Origin: CAVVJA01 sp963801715 | GTDB lineage: Bacteria > Actinomycetota > Actinomycetes > Mycobacteriales > Jatrophihabitantaceae | Length of the DNA stretch: 64,000 bases | Assembly (NCBI GenBank): GCA_963801715.1 | Contig: CAWDGB010000012.1 | Span: forward strand, 54,805-118,804 | Reading direction: 5' to 3' | Shown: one piece after another, positions 43,802 to 52,367 of the stretch | How the letters are laid out: each line of letters begins with the position of its first letter | Position numbering within the stretch: position 1 is the first letter of the stretch | Made by a program: the position numbers and the translations under genes | The notes under the pieces: model-generated | The model's input: only the letters and a program-made list of their open reading frames with translations | What the model was told of the DNA's origin: nothing | Database searches by the model: none

Positions 43802-44225
43802 GTGTTGAGCATCGATCGGACGATCCGGGATGCGATCGTTGCGCACGCTCGGCGCGATCACCCGGACGAGGCCTGCGGCATCGTTGCCGGGCCCGCCGGC
43901 TCGGATCGGCCGGTCCGGTTTGTCCCGATGCTCAACGCGGCGCGCTCGCCGACGTTCTACGAGTTCGACTCCTACGACCTGCTCCAGCTGTACAAGGAGC
44001 TCGACGCCAACGACGAAGAGCCGGTGGTGATCTACCACTCGCACACCGCCACCGAGGCCTATCCGTCGCGCACCGACGTCTCCTACGCCTCCGAACCGAA
44101 TGCGCATTATGTTCTGGTGTCGACTCGGGCTTCCGGACCAGACCGATTTCCGATCGTTCCGTATCGTCGATGGTCGGGTGACCGAGGAGCCGGTTGAGGT
44201 GATCGAGGTCGAGATCAGTGCATGA
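43802..44225 (+). CDS. mec: CysO-cysteine peptidase, JAMM/Mov34 family (one frameshift near the end)
   Basis: About 140 residues after repair. This zinc peptidase releases cysteine from the CysO carrier. The JAMM motif is complete: Glu in HPDEACGIVAG, then YHSHTATEAYPSRTD with two His and an Asp. The final 25 residues are in another frame: dropping one C at 44150-44151 gives FRSFRIVDGRVTEEPVEVIEVE, the expected terminus. Catalytic residues lie before the break. It precedes cysO and cysM as in Rv1334-Rv1336, with the Rv1333 hydrolase position empty. Confidence 0.93.
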
Positions 44226-44396
44226 GGCCATGATCCAGCGCGTGCTGCTGGGCCACACCCCGGCAGACGTCGAGTACGACTGTCGGTGACACCTGGCTGT
44301 CCCGGCATCCTCGCGGAACGAACACGCTGAGATCCGGGTTCGTCTCCGCACCAAGATCTCGCCCACCACAATCCGTACGACAGGAGCAGCCCGGCG

Positions 44397-44684
44397 ATGG
44401 CCATCGAGGTCAAGATTCCCACCATCCTGCGCACCTACACCGGCGGCGCCAAGACCGTCGACGCCACCGGCGACACCTTGACCGCGCTGTTCGACGATCT
44501 GGATGCCAGCCATCCCGGCCTGAAGGGTCGGCTCGTCACCGAGGACGGAAACCTCCACCGGTTCGTCAACGTATACGTCAATGACGAGGATGTGCGCTTC
44601 ACCGGCTCGCTTTCCACCGTGCTGAAAGACGGCGACTCGGTCACTATCCTCCCGGCAGTCGCCGGAGGGCGACAGGAGACTTGA
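44397..44684 (+). CDS. cysO: Sulfur-carrier protein of cysteine synthesis, with four-residue tail after GlyGly
   Basis: A 95-residue ubiquitin/MoaD-like carrier: IPTILRTYTGGAKTVDATGDTL, LHRFVNVYVNDEDVRFTG, DGDSVTILPAVAGG. In M. tuberculosis CysO ends at the GlyGly that carries the thiocarboxylate. Here RQET follows. The first extra codon is CGA, one transition from TGA, and the four codons cover the AGGAG ribosome site of cysM, which suggests a lost stop. The tail must be removed before activation, perhaps by the JAMM peptidase Mec, unless the base is a sequence error. AGGAG precedes the ATG. Confidence 0.92.
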   Translation: MAIEVKIPTILRTYTGGAKTVDATGDTLTALFDDLDASHPGLKGRLVTEDGNLHRFVNVYVNDEDVRFTGSLSTVLKDGDSVTILPAVAGGRQET

Positions 44685-44685
44685 C

Positions 44686-45648
44686 ATGGCCCGGTACGAA
44701 TCGCTCCTCGATGCGGTTGGCGACACGCCGCTGGTCGGATTGCCGCGGCTCTCGCTCCGGTGGGACGGCCCGGATGCGGTCCGGATCTGGGCGAAGCTGG
44801 AAGACCGCAACCCAACGGGGTCGGTCAAGGATCGGGCCGCGTTCGCCATGGTCCGTGCGGCCGAGGACGAGGGGCGCCTGACTCCCGGAGCGACGATCCT
44901 TGAACCGACATCGGGGAACACCGGGATCTCGCTCGCCATGGTCGCCAAGCTGCGCGGATATGGCCTGGTGTGCGTCATGCCGGAGAACACGTCTTCGGAG
45001 CGGCGGCAGTTACTGGAAATGTTCGGCGCCCGCATCGTGTACAGCCCGGCAGCGGGTGGCTCGAACGAGGCGGTCGCCACAGCGAAGCGCATCGCAGCGG
45101 AGAACCCGGACTGGGTCATGCTCTATCAGTACGGGAATGCCGCGAATGCGCAAGCGCACTACGACACGACCGGTCCGGAGATCCTGCGCGATCTGCCGAC
45201 CATTACGCACTTCGTCGCGGGGCTTGGCACGTCCGGAACGCTGATGGGGGCCGGCCGGTTTCTGCGCGAGAAGGTCCCTGACGTGTCGATCGTTGCGGCC
45301 GAGCCACGCTACGGCGAGCTGGTATACGGCCTGCGCAATATCGACGAGGGATTCGTCCCGGAGCTCTACGACGACTCAGTGCTGACGTCGCGCTACTCGG
45401 TGTCCTCTTACGACGCCCTGCGCCGGACCCGCGATTTGATCGAGGCTGAAGGAGTTTTTGCCGGAGTGTCATCGGGTGCGGCCCTGCACGTCGCGATGGC
45501 GGTGGGGGAGCGGGCCGTCGAGGCCGGCGTGCGGGCCGACATCGCGTTCGTGGTCAGCGACGGCGGGTGGAAGTACCTGTCCACCGGCGCGTACGAGGGT
45601 TCCTTGCAGCAGGCAGCAGAACGCATCGAAGGGCAACTCTGGGCCTGA
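44686..45648 (+). CDS. cysM: O-phosphoserine sulfhydrylase (CysO-dependent cysteine synthase)
   Basis: A 320-residue fold-type II PLP enzyme. PLP Lys48 is in NPTGSVKDRAA; the phosphate/substrate loop is EPTSGNTGISLAMVA; the C-terminal EGVFAGVSSGAALHVA closes the active site. It joins O-phosphoserine with CysO-thiocarboxylate to make CysO-cysteine, which Mec then cleaves. The start is one base after the cysO stop, with AGGAG inside the cysO end, so translation is coupled. serB, 4 kb upstream, belongs to the O-phosphoserine branch. Confidence 0.95.
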   Translation: MARYESLLDAVGDTPLVGLPRLSLRWDGPDAVRIWAKLEDRNPTGSVKDRAAFAMVRAAEDEGRLTPGATILEPTSGNTGISLAMVAKLRGYGLVCVMPENTSSERRQLLEMFGARIVYSPAAGGSNEAVATAKRIAAENPDWVMLYQYGNAANAQAHYDTTGPEILRDLPTITHFVAGLGTSGTLMGAGRFLREKVPDVSIVAAEPRYGELVYGLRNIDEGFVPELYDDSVLTSRYSVSSYDALRRTRDLIEAEGVFAGVSSGAALHVAMAVGERAVEAGVRADIAFVVSDGGWKYLSTGAYEGSLQQAAERIEGQLWA

Positions 45649-45715
45649 CCAACAAAACGCTGAGCGTTATCGCTCGGTAAGGGCGAGTCGTGCCCGCGAG
45701 GACGAGGATGGATAG

Positions 45716-47248
45716 ATGCGACCTCGTCCGGCTGTCGGCGTAGTCACCGCGCTGCTGGCAGCCGGGGCAGCGCTGGCGGCCGGCGAACTCACTGCCGCGG
45801 TTGTGCGGCCAGCCGCGTCGCCAATCATCGCCGTGGGTAACCGCTTCATCGAGTTCACGCCGGTAGCGGTCAAGAATTGGGCTATCAGCGTCTTCGGGAC
45901 GAATGACAAGTCCGCACTGCTGACCGGCATCTATCTCAGCCTCGTGCTGTTCGCGGTTCTCGTCGGCTTACTTGCTGCCCGCAGCCCCGCGCTGGGTGTC
46001 GCCGGCATCGCGGTACTTGGTGCGGTGGGGGTCTACTGCGCGGCGACGGCGCAGGGCCACCACCCTGCGGACGTGATTCCATCGATCGTGGCTGGAGTGG
46101 TTGGCGCAGCGACCCTCGCCGGCCTACTTCGAGTGATCGAGCCGCGGGCCGATACGGTCGATCCGTCGGGTGTGAATCGCCGGCGTCTGCTGCAGGCGGG
46201 CAGCGTGGTGGCGGGATTTGCCGTGCTCGGCACCTTCCTCGGCCGGTCGTGGCAGCACGAGCGCAATCTGACCCGGGCCCGAAACGCCCTCACGCTGCCC
46301 ACCCCGGCGTCGCCGGCGCCGCCCTTGCCGCCAGGCACCGATCTCGGCAAGGGAGCCGTACCGTTCGTGACCCCGAACGCCAAGTTCTACCGGGTCGATA
46401 CCGCCCTCGCCGTTCCCGAAGTGGACCCGCGCACGTGGACGCTGCAGGTCCACGGCCGAGTGGACCGGGAGATCACGCTGACGTATTCGCAGCTCGTCGC
46501 GCGCCCGCTCATCGAGCGCTGGATCACCCTGTGTTGCGTATCCAACGAGGTGGGCGGCGACCTCATCAGCAACACGCGATTCCTCGGTGCCCGACTGGCC
46601 GATGTCCTGCGCGAAGCGGGCATTCACGCCGACGCGGATCAGTTAGTCGCGACATCCGCGGACGGGATGACGATCGGTACGCCCACCGCGGCCGTCCTGG
46701 ACGGACGGGACGCGATGCTGGCCATCGGCATGAACGGCCAGCCGTTACCGCTGAATCACGGCTTTCCGGTGCGCATGGTCGTGCCTGGCCTGTACGGCTA
46801 TGTGTCAGCGTGCAAATGGATCGTCGACCTTGAAGCCACCACCTTCGCTGACACCGATGCCTACTGGGTGGCGCGCGGGTACGCGCCGCATCCGCCCATT
46901 CAGCTGTCCTCGCGAATCGACACGCCGAAATCGACGGCGCGGCTGCCGGTCGGGCAGTCGATCGCCATCGCGGGCATCGCGTGGGATCAGCACATAGGCG
47001 TCAGCGCCGTGCAGGTACAAATCGACGGAGGCGCCTGGCAGGACGCCCGATTGGCGCCGGTGCCGTCGATCGACACCTGGCGGCAGTGGGTCTTTCCCTG
47101 GACCGTGTCCTCTCCGGGAACGCATCGCATCGCGGTACGCGCGGTTGCCGCGGACGGCACCAAGCAGGACGAGACCCTTCGGGACGCCTACCCCGCGGGG
47201 GCGACCGGGCTGCACCAGATCACCGTCACGGGGCGCGCCAGCGGTTGA
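45716..47248 (+). CDS. Membrane-anchored molybdopterin-dependent oxidoreductase (sulfite-oxidase fold)
   Basis: A 510-residue protein. The first 150 residues hold a signal-like helix and about three more membrane helices; a second hydrophobic segment (RRRLLQAGSVVAGFAVLGTFLG) with an Arg-rich start precedes the catalytic part. The Moco domain reads KFYRVDTALAVPEVDPRTWTLQVHG, with the Mo-ligand Cys in ITLCCVSNEVGGDLI and MVVPGLYGYVSACKWIVDLE. A dimerisation domain (GIAWDQHIGVSAVQVQIDGGAWQDA) ends it. It lies between cysM and the rhomboid gene and so interrupts the block conserved with mycobacteria. Substrate unknown; the catalytic part probably faces outside. Confidence 0.88.
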   Translation: MRPRPAVGVVTALLAAGAALAAGELTAAVVRPAASPIIAVGNRFIEFTPVAVKNWAISVFGTNDKSALLTGIYLSLVLFAVLVGLLAARSPALGVAGIAVLGAVGVYCAATAQGHHPADVIPSIVAGVVGAATLAGLLRVIEPRADTVDPSGVNRRRLLQAGSVVAGFAVLGTFLGRSWQHERNLTRARNALTLPTPASPAPPLPPGTDLGKGAVPFVTPNAKFYRVDTALAVPEVDPRTWTLQVHGRVDREITLTYSQLVARPLIERWITLCCVSNEVGGDLISNTRFLGARLADVLREAGIHADADQLVATSADGMTIGTPTAAVLDGRDAMLAIGMNGQPLPLNHGFPVRMVVPGLYGYVSACKWIVDLEATTFADTDAYWVARGYAPHPPIQLSSRIDTPKSTARLPVGQSIAIAGIAWDQHIGVSAVQVQIDGGAWQDARLAPVPSIDTWRQWVFPWTVSSPGTHRIAVRAVAADGTKQDETLRDAYPAGATGLHQITVTGRASG

Positions 47249-47300
47249 TCGCTAGGCGATCGTGCCCGCGCAGCCCGCCCATTCGAGCAGATGGGGGAGT

Positions 47301-47306
47301 TAGCCT
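47301..47306 (+). promoter_or_regulatory. TAGCCT -10 box, leaderless start of rhomboid gene
   Basis: TAGCCT ends six bases before ATG 47313. The same hexamer precedes murI. Confidence 0.5.
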
Positions 47307-47312
47307 CGGGTA

Positions 47313-47939
47313 ATGACGGTTCCCGCCCGGCCAGCCGAGAAGCGCGCTCGCCGGTTCGATCCCACCAGTTGGGGCGGCGCGCTCATCGTGATGGCGGCGC
47401 TCGCAGGCGGGCTTTACCTGGTCGAGTTCATCGACGTCGCGGGCAACCTGCAGCTGGATCGATTCGGCATCCGTCCGCGCGAGGTGGCTGGTCTGTGGGG
47501 GGTGTTGTTTTCGCCGTTCCTGCACGCCAGTTGGTGGCACCTGATATCGAACACCGCCCCGTTCATCGCGCTCGGCTGGGCCGTGTTGCTGTCCGGCGTG
47601 CGGACGTGGCTGGTGGTCACCGCGATAGTGATCCTCGTCGGTGGTTTTGCAACCTGGCTGCTGGCACCATCCGGGCTCATCGTCGGGGCTAGCGGTCTCG
47701 TGTTCGGCTGGCTCGGGTACCTGATCGCGCGGGCAGTGTTCTCCCGAAGGCTGCTGTGGATTCTCGGCGCCATCCTGGTCGTGTTCTTCTTCAGTGGGCT
47801 GCTTGCCGGATTGCTACCGTCCCTGGATCGGAATACGTCGTGGCAAGCGCATGTCTGCGGATTCGCGGCCGGCATCCTGGCCGGCTGGTTACTTCATCAG
47901 CGGGGCGGCCAACCGCGCGGAGCCGCTGACGCATCGTGA
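47313..47939 (+). CDS. Rhomboid-family intramembrane serine protease
   Basis: A 208-residue six-helix protein. The catalytic Ser is in IVGASGLVFGWLGY, the His in SWQAHVCGFAAGILAGW, and the first motif HASWWHLISNTAPFIALG supplies the oxyanion Asn/His. It cleaves membrane proteins within the bilayer. It holds the place of Rv1337 between cysM and murI. No natural substrate is known. Confidence 0.92.
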   Translation: MTVPARPAEKRARRFDPTSWGGALIVMAALAGGLYLVEFIDVAGNLQLDRFGIRPREVAGLWGVLFSPFLHASWWHLISNTAPFIALGWAVLLSGVRTWLVVTAIVILVGGFATWLLAPSGLIVGASGLVFGWLGYLIARAVFSRRLLWILGAILVVFFFSGLLAGLLPSLDRNTSWQAHVCGFAAGILAGWLLHQRGGQPRGAADAS

Positions 47940-48044
47940 TCTGCGTGCGGTATCGCTCTGACGGTGGCGCTTGGGGGTTGCTGGGAGATGCGCGCCTACA
48001 GGACTATGTCCCCACACGAAGACCGACCTGGATGGGGGCACACA

Positions 48045-49385
48045 ATGTCCAGAAAGGCAGTTCGGCGTCTGTGCGTGGTGGCCGGCGTGACGTTGGCGAC
48101 GCTGTGCGTCACTCAGGTGGCCAGTGCAGCACCACCTGGCACCAACACTGCAGCGTCTGAGGCGGCGGCGTGCGCGTCGTTGTACGGGGTGCCGGCAAGC
48201 GTCGGGCCCGAACCGCTGAGCGCGTGCCAGTGGGACATGCGGGCAATTGGCGCAACCCCAGCGGGTTCGTACTCGGTGAACCAGGGCAACGGTGCGCGCA
48301 TCGGCGACATCGACACCGGCATAGATCTCACCAACGGCGACATCATGCCGAACGTCGATGTGGCGAGTTCGTGCGTCTTCCTCTATGCGGACACACCGAC
48401 TGCCAACCCGGCTGAGCAGGTGACGAGAGGCGACTGCTCGAACAAGGCCGCTCTTCAGGACCTGGCCGGTCACGGCACGCACACCGCGGGCATTATGGCG
48501 GCGCCCATCAACGGCATCGGCGTCTCGGGCGTTGCTCCCAAGGCCAAGATCGTCGTGCTCAAGGCCGGAACGGAGCAGGGTTTCTTCTTCACCCAGTCGG
48601 TCGTCGACGCGTTGCGTTATGCCGGTGACCAGCACCTCGACGTCGTCAACATGAGCTTCTTCGCCGATCCGTGGCTGTTCAACTGCCGCAACGACAAGGA
48701 GCAAAAGGCGATCATCAAAGCGATCTCCGCCGCCGCCCGCTACGCGCAGCAACGGGGTGTTCTGCTGGTGGCCGCAGCCGGGAACGACGGTATCGACCTC
48801 AGCCACCCGATCGAAGACGAGATCAGCCCGGACTTCCCACCGGGAGCCGCGGTGACTCGCCCCGTGAACAACTCGTGCGTGGTGCTCCCGACCGAGTTGC
48901 CCGGCGTCGTCGTCGTTACCGCGACCGGGGCGCAGAACCTGCTCGCATGGTATTCGACCTACGGGAATGCCACCGACGTCACTGCGCCGGGCGGCTCCCG
49001 GTTCCAGACCCCGACGTTCGATCCCAATCGGGGACGGGTGCTGTCGACGTACTCCGCTACCGCCATCGACCTCGCCGACGAGGCTGCACTCGGGCGTCTC
49101 GTCCAGGACGCCAACGGCAACTACTACGCCTGGTTGAACGGGACGTCGATGGCCGCACCGCACGTCGCGGGCGTCGCGGCGCTGATCCGAGCCGCCCACC
49201 CCGGGATGGCGCAAGGCGCGGTCGCCGCGTTGCTGCGCAACACCGCGACCGCCCAGCCGTGCCCGGCGGCACTCGACCCTGGTGTCGTGTTCTTCGAGGC
49301 ACCGGTACAGGTCTGCAGCGGCGGCAAGGGCAACAACAACTTCTACGGCAAGGGGCTGGTGAACGCGCTGGCGGCAAGCCGGTAG
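48045..49385 (+). CDS. Secreted subtilisin-like serine protease (S8)
   Basis: A 446-residue exported protease with a signal peptide (RKAVRRLCVVAGVTLATL, cut after VASA). The triad is Asp in ARIGDIDTGIDL, His in GHGTHTAGIMAAP, and Ser in NGTSMAAPHVAGVAAL; the oxyanion Asn region is LLVAAAGNDG. It lacks an obvious long propeptide and a C-terminal membrane helix, unlike mycosins. The start at 48045 gives the signal peptide directly. A terminator follows. It interrupts the rhomboid-murI pair of mycobacteria. Confidence 0.9.
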   Translation: MSRKAVRRLCVVAGVTLATLCVTQVASAAPPGTNTAASEAAACASLYGVPASVGPEPLSACQWDMRAIGATPAGSYSVNQGNGARIGDIDTGIDLTNGDIMPNVDVASSCVFLYADTPTANPAEQVTRGDCSNKAALQDLAGHGTHTAGIMAAPINGIGVSGVAPKAKIVVLKAGTEQGFFFTQSVVDALRYAGDQHLDVVNMSFFADPWLFNCRNDKEQKAIIKAISAAARYAQQRGVLLVAAAGNDGIDLSHPIEDEISPDFPPGAAVTRPVNNSCVVLPTELPGVVVVTATGAQNLLAWYSTYGNATDVTAPGGSRFQTPTFDPNRGRVLSTYSATAIDLADEAALGRLVQDANGNYYAWLNGTSMAAPHVAGVAALIRAAHPGMAQGAVAALLRNTATAQPCPAALDPGVVFFEAPVQVCSGGKGNNNFYGKGLVNALAASR

Positions 49386-49420
49386 AGCAAGGACAACGCG
49401 GCCGTCCCAGGGTCACGTGC

Positions 49421-49454
49421 GCTGAGGCTTCACGTGCGGGCGTGAAGCCTCAGC
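49421..49454 (+). terminator. Strong hairpin terminator after the subtilase gene
   Basis: GCTGAGGCTTCACG (49421-49434) pairs perfectly with 49441-49454 across a six-base loop. It ends the subtilase transcript just before the murI promoter. Confidence 0.8.
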
Positions 49455-49460
49455 CGGCCG

Positions 49461-49466
49461 TAGCCT
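49461..49466 (+). promoter_or_regulatory. TAGCCT -10 box, leaderless start of murI
   Basis: TAGCCT ends seven bases before GTG 49474, directly after the upstream terminator. Confidence 0.55.
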
Positions 49467-49473
49467 GCGTATC

Positions 49474-50304
49474 GTGATCGGCGTGCCGCCGACCGACCGT
49501 CTCGATCCCATCGGCGTTTTCGATTCCGGAGTTGGCGGGCTCACGGTCGCTCGGGCCATTCTCGATCAGCTGCCGCACGAATCACTCCACTATGTCGGCG
49601 ACACCGCGAACGGGCCGTATGGACCGAAGCCGATTGCCGACGTGCGGCGGCACGCGCTGACCGTTATGGACGAGCTGGCGGGAAGTGGTGTGAAGGCGCT
49701 CGTCATCGCCTGCAACAGCGCGAGCGCGGCGTGCCTGCGGGACGCGCGTGAGCGATACGACATCCCGGTCATCGAGGTCATCCTTCCGGCAGTACGGCGC
49801 GCCGTCTCCGCCACGCGCAACGGTCGGGTCGGCGTCATCGGGACCGTCGCCACCATTACCAGCGGAGCGTACGAAGACGCGTTCGCGGCGGCGCCCGGCG
49901 TCGAGGTCGAAAGCGCGGCCTGCCCGCGGTTCGCGGAATTCGTGGAGCGCGGGATTACGAGCGGCCGGCAGCTACTCGGGCTGGCCGAGTCATACCTGGC
50001 CCCGCTCAACCAGGCTGGCGTCGACACCGTGGTCCTGGGATGCACCCATTACCCAATGCTCACTGGGCTGCTCTCCATCGTTCTCGGTGATGGCGTCACC
50101 CTGGTGTCCAGCGCTGAAGAGACCGCCAAGGACGTCTATCGGGTGTTGTACCGGGCCGATCTGCTGCGTCCTGATGCCGCGCCGCCACCGGCCCAGATCT
50201 TCCGGGCAACTGGTCCCGCGCAGCCGTTTGCTCGGCTGTCCGGACGCTTTCTGGGCCCCGAGCTTGCGGCGGCGGCCGAGGTCGCGGTCGGCGGTGCCGC
50301 ATGA
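49474..50304 (+). CDS. murI: Glutamate racemase
   Basis: A 276-residue racemase that makes D-glutamate for peptidoglycan. IGVFDSGVGGLTVARAIL, YVGDTANGPYGPKP, the first catalytic Cys80 in VIACNSASAA, and the second in VVLGCTHYPML are all present. ACNSASA has Ser where many homologues have Thr. GTG 49474 is favoured by the TAGCCT box. Overlaps the next start by four bases (ATGA). Confidence 0.95.
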   Translation: MIGVPPTDRLDPIGVFDSGVGGLTVARAILDQLPHESLHYVGDTANGPYGPKPIADVRRHALTVMDELAGSGVKALVIACNSASAACLRDARERYDIPVIEVILPAVRRAVSATRNGRVGVIGTVATITSGAYEDAFAAAPGVEVESAACPRFAEFVERGITSGRQLLGLAESYLAPLNQAGVDTVVLGCTHYPMLTGLLSIVLGDGVTLVSSAEETAKDVYRVLYRADLLRPDAAPPPAQIFRATGPAQPFARLSGRFLGPELAAAAEVAVGGAA

Positions 50305-51044
50305 AGCTCACCGTGCTGGGGTGCTCGGGCAGCTTGCCCGGTCCGGACTCGCCTGCGGCCGGCTATCTTGTCGAGTCCGACGGACATCGCGTCGTGTTGG
50401 ATCTGGGCAACGGAGCGCTCGGGGCGTTGCAACGTTACGTTGCGCCCCGTGACATCGACGCCGTCGTCCTCTCGCATCTGCATGCGGATCATTGCTTGGA
50501 CATGACGTCGCTCATGGTGGCCCTGCGGTACAGCCCGGACCGGCCACGGGCGCGAATCCCGGTGATCGGTCCGGACGAGACGGAGCGGCGAATCGCCGCG
50601 GCATGGGACGCAGACACCTCCGACCTCGGCCTGCGAGAGCTGTTCGACTTCCACCCGCCGCTCAACGGCAACCTCGGCCCCTTCGAGGTCGCGTTCGCCG
50701 TCATGAACCACCCGGTACCCACCTTCGCGGTGCGGATGACCGTGGGCGGTCGCAGTCTCGTGTACTCCGGTGACACCGGTGAATGCGAGGCGCTCGTCAC
50801 GCTCGCCGAGGGCGCCGACACGCTGCTCGCCGAGGCGACGTTCGGTCCGGGTGATCGATACGTGCCCAATCTGCACCTGACCGGGGCGCAGGCTGGTCAG
50901 CACGCCGCCCGGGCCGGCGTGCAGCGACTCATCGTCACGCACATCCCGCCGTGGGCCTCGCGGGACGTGGCCGCGGCCGAGGCGGCGGCGATGTTCGACG
51001 GGGTGGTCGTCGCAGCTTCACCCGGCGCCGAATTCGAGATATGA
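50301..51044 (+). CDS. Metallo-beta-lactamase-fold hydrolase (Rv1339-like)
   Basis: A 247-residue MBL protein: LTVLGCSGSLPGPDSPAAGYLVE, the metal motif LSHLHADHCLDM, YSGDTGECEALV and VTHIPPW. The order murI-MBL matches Rv1338-Rv1339; Rv1339 has been described as a cyclic-nucleotide phosphodiesterase of an unusual class, so a related activity is possible. The start overlaps the murI stop (ATGA). Confidence 0.9.
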   Translation: MKLTVLGCSGSLPGPDSPAAGYLVESDGHRVVLDLGNGALGALQRYVAPRDIDAVVLSHLHADHCLDMTSLMVALRYSPDRPRARIPVIGPDETERRIAAAWDADTSDLGLRELFDFHPPLNGNLGPFEVAFAVMNHPVPTFAVRMTVGGRSLVYSGDTGECEALVTLAEGADTLLAEATFGPGDRYVPNLHLTGAQAGQHAARAGVQRLIVTHIPPWASRDVAAAEAAAMFDGVVVAASPGAEFEI

Positions 51045-51082
51045 CGTCGGCGCGCGTCCCCAAAATGGGGCGAACCCGCTTG

Positions 51083-51088
51083 TAGTCT
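51083..51088 (+). promoter_or_regulatory. TAGTCT -10 box, leaderless start of deacetylase gene
   Basis: TAGTCT ends eight bases before GTG 51097; there is no purine-rich ribosome site in front of the gene. Confidence 0.45.
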
Positions 51089-51096
51089 CTTGCCGC

Positions 51097-51903
51097 GTGA
51101 ATCGACGGGCGTTCCTCCTGTCGCTCGCGGCTGGGTCCGTTGCCGTGGTAGCGCTGCACGAGCGTGGCGCGTCAGACGCGAAGAAGGGCAAGCCGCATGA
51201 AGCAGCGGCCAAGCGTCCTTCCCCGTCGGCGACTCGGCCGCCTCTGCAGCGTATCCAGTCGGGCGCTCCGCAGCTGACTCAGGCGCTGCCGGATCGGTTG
51301 CTGTGGGGGCTGCCCGCGGTTGGCAACACGGTGGCGCTCACGATCGACGACGGCGTGAACTCCGACGTCGTGGCGGCCTATCTCGATTTCATCCGGCGTA
51401 CCGGCGTTCGCGTCACGTTCTTCCCGAACGGCGTGTACCCGTCCTGGACGCAGCACGCGCCAGCCCTGCGTCCGCTCGTTGACAGCGGACAGGTACAGCT
51501 CGGTAATCACACCTGGAGCCACCCAGACCTGGTTGTCCTGTCCGACTCAGCCGTCGTCGATCAGCTCTCGCGCAACGAGAAGTTTCTCTGGAACACCTTC
51601 GGCGTCACCGCCAGGCCCTTCTTCCGGCCGCCGTATGGCTCGCGCGACGCCCGCATCGACCGGTTGGCCGCCGACCAGGGCTACTGGGTGTCGACAATGT
51701 GGAACGGGACGTTCGGTGATTCCGACCTGCTGACGCCCGCCCAGGTGCTGGCCAACGCGAAGCAATGGCTCATCGCCCATCACATCGTCATCGGACACGC
51801 CAACTACCCGACCGTCACACACGTTTTCTACGAGCTCGCCGACCTGATTCGCTCCCGCCAGCTCGTCACCGTCACCTTGAACGACGTGTTCAATACCACC
51901 TAG
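51097..51903 (+). CDS. Secreted polysaccharide deacetylase (NodB domain, CE4)
   Basis: A 268-residue exported protein. The N terminus (NRRAFLLSLAAGSVAVVAL) looks like a short twin-Arg-like or Sec signal or anchor, then a Lys/Pro-rich linker. The NodB domain has ALTIDDGVNSDVV (catalytic Asp pair), GNHTWSHPDL (metal His pair), FFRPPYGSRDARID and VIGHANYP. It removes acetyl groups from cell-wall or other polysaccharide. Its end overlaps the convergent YjbQ end by four bases. Not part of the mycobacterial block. Confidence 0.9.
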   Translation: MNRRAFLLSLAAGSVAVVALHERGASDAKKGKPHEAAAKRPSPSATRPPLQRIQSGAPQLTQALPDRLLWGLPAVGNTVALTIDDGVNSDVVAAYLDFIRRTGVRVTFFPNGVYPSWTQHAPALRPLVDSGQVQLGNHTWSHPDLVVLSDSAVVDQLSRNEKFLWNTFGVTARPFFRPPYGSRDARIDRLAADQGYWVSTMWNGTFGDSDLLTPAQVLANAKQWLIAHHIVIGHANYPTVTHVFYELADLIRSRQLVTVTLNDVFNTT

Positions 51904-52304
51904 CCGGCGAGGAAGCTCAGCTGCACGGTTCGGTCCGGGTTGTCGATATTCGTGTCGACAAGACATACCGACTGCCAGGTCCCGAGCTGCAGCCGCCCGT
52001 TCACGACGGGCACCACGACGGACGGCGGGATGAATGCCGGAAGGACGTGGTCGCGGCCGTGTCCGGGAGAGCCATGCTGATGCCGCCACCTGCGGTCCCG
52101 CGGCAACAGCTCCTCGAGTACGGCAATCAGGTCGATGTCGCTGCCGGCCCCCGTCTCGAGGATGGCCACGCCGGCTGTGGCGTGGGGCACGAACACGGTG
52201 AGCAGACCACCGGACTCGTTAGCGACGAATCGGGCGCAACGGTCCGACAGGTCGATGACCGCAGGGCGGTTGCCAGTGTGGATCCGGAACGTGTCGGTAC
52301 GCAT
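51900..52304 (-). CDS. YjbQ / UPF0047 family protein
   Basis: A 134-residue protein of the YjbQ family (secondary thiamine-phosphate synthase enzyme): GLLTVFVPHATAGVAILE (His motif), HGSPGHGRDHVLPAFIPPSVVVPVVNGRLQLGTWQSVCLVD with several conserved His and the GTWQ motif. Some members have weak thiamine phosphate synthase activity; the true role is unclear. ATG 52304 is about 60 bases from the divergent regulator gene. Complete length. Confidence 0.9.
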   Translation of the reverse strand: MRTDTFRIHTGNRPAVIDLSDRCARFVANESGGLLTVFVPHATAGVAILETGAGSDIDLIAVLEELLPRDRRWRHQHGSPGHGRDHVLPAFIPPSVVVPVVNGRLQLGTWQSVCLVDTNIDNPDRTVQLSFLAG

Positions 52305-52367
52305 CGGACCATCCTGCACTGCGTATTTCGGGGCACTGCCCGCCGATCGACCTGCCACAGTGGAGGC

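Noticed and set aside
51765..52367. Upstream extension of the AfsR-type regulator
   Set aside because: It would overlap YjbQ and the deacetylase end; the winged helix starts at MQIGLLGPLEV.
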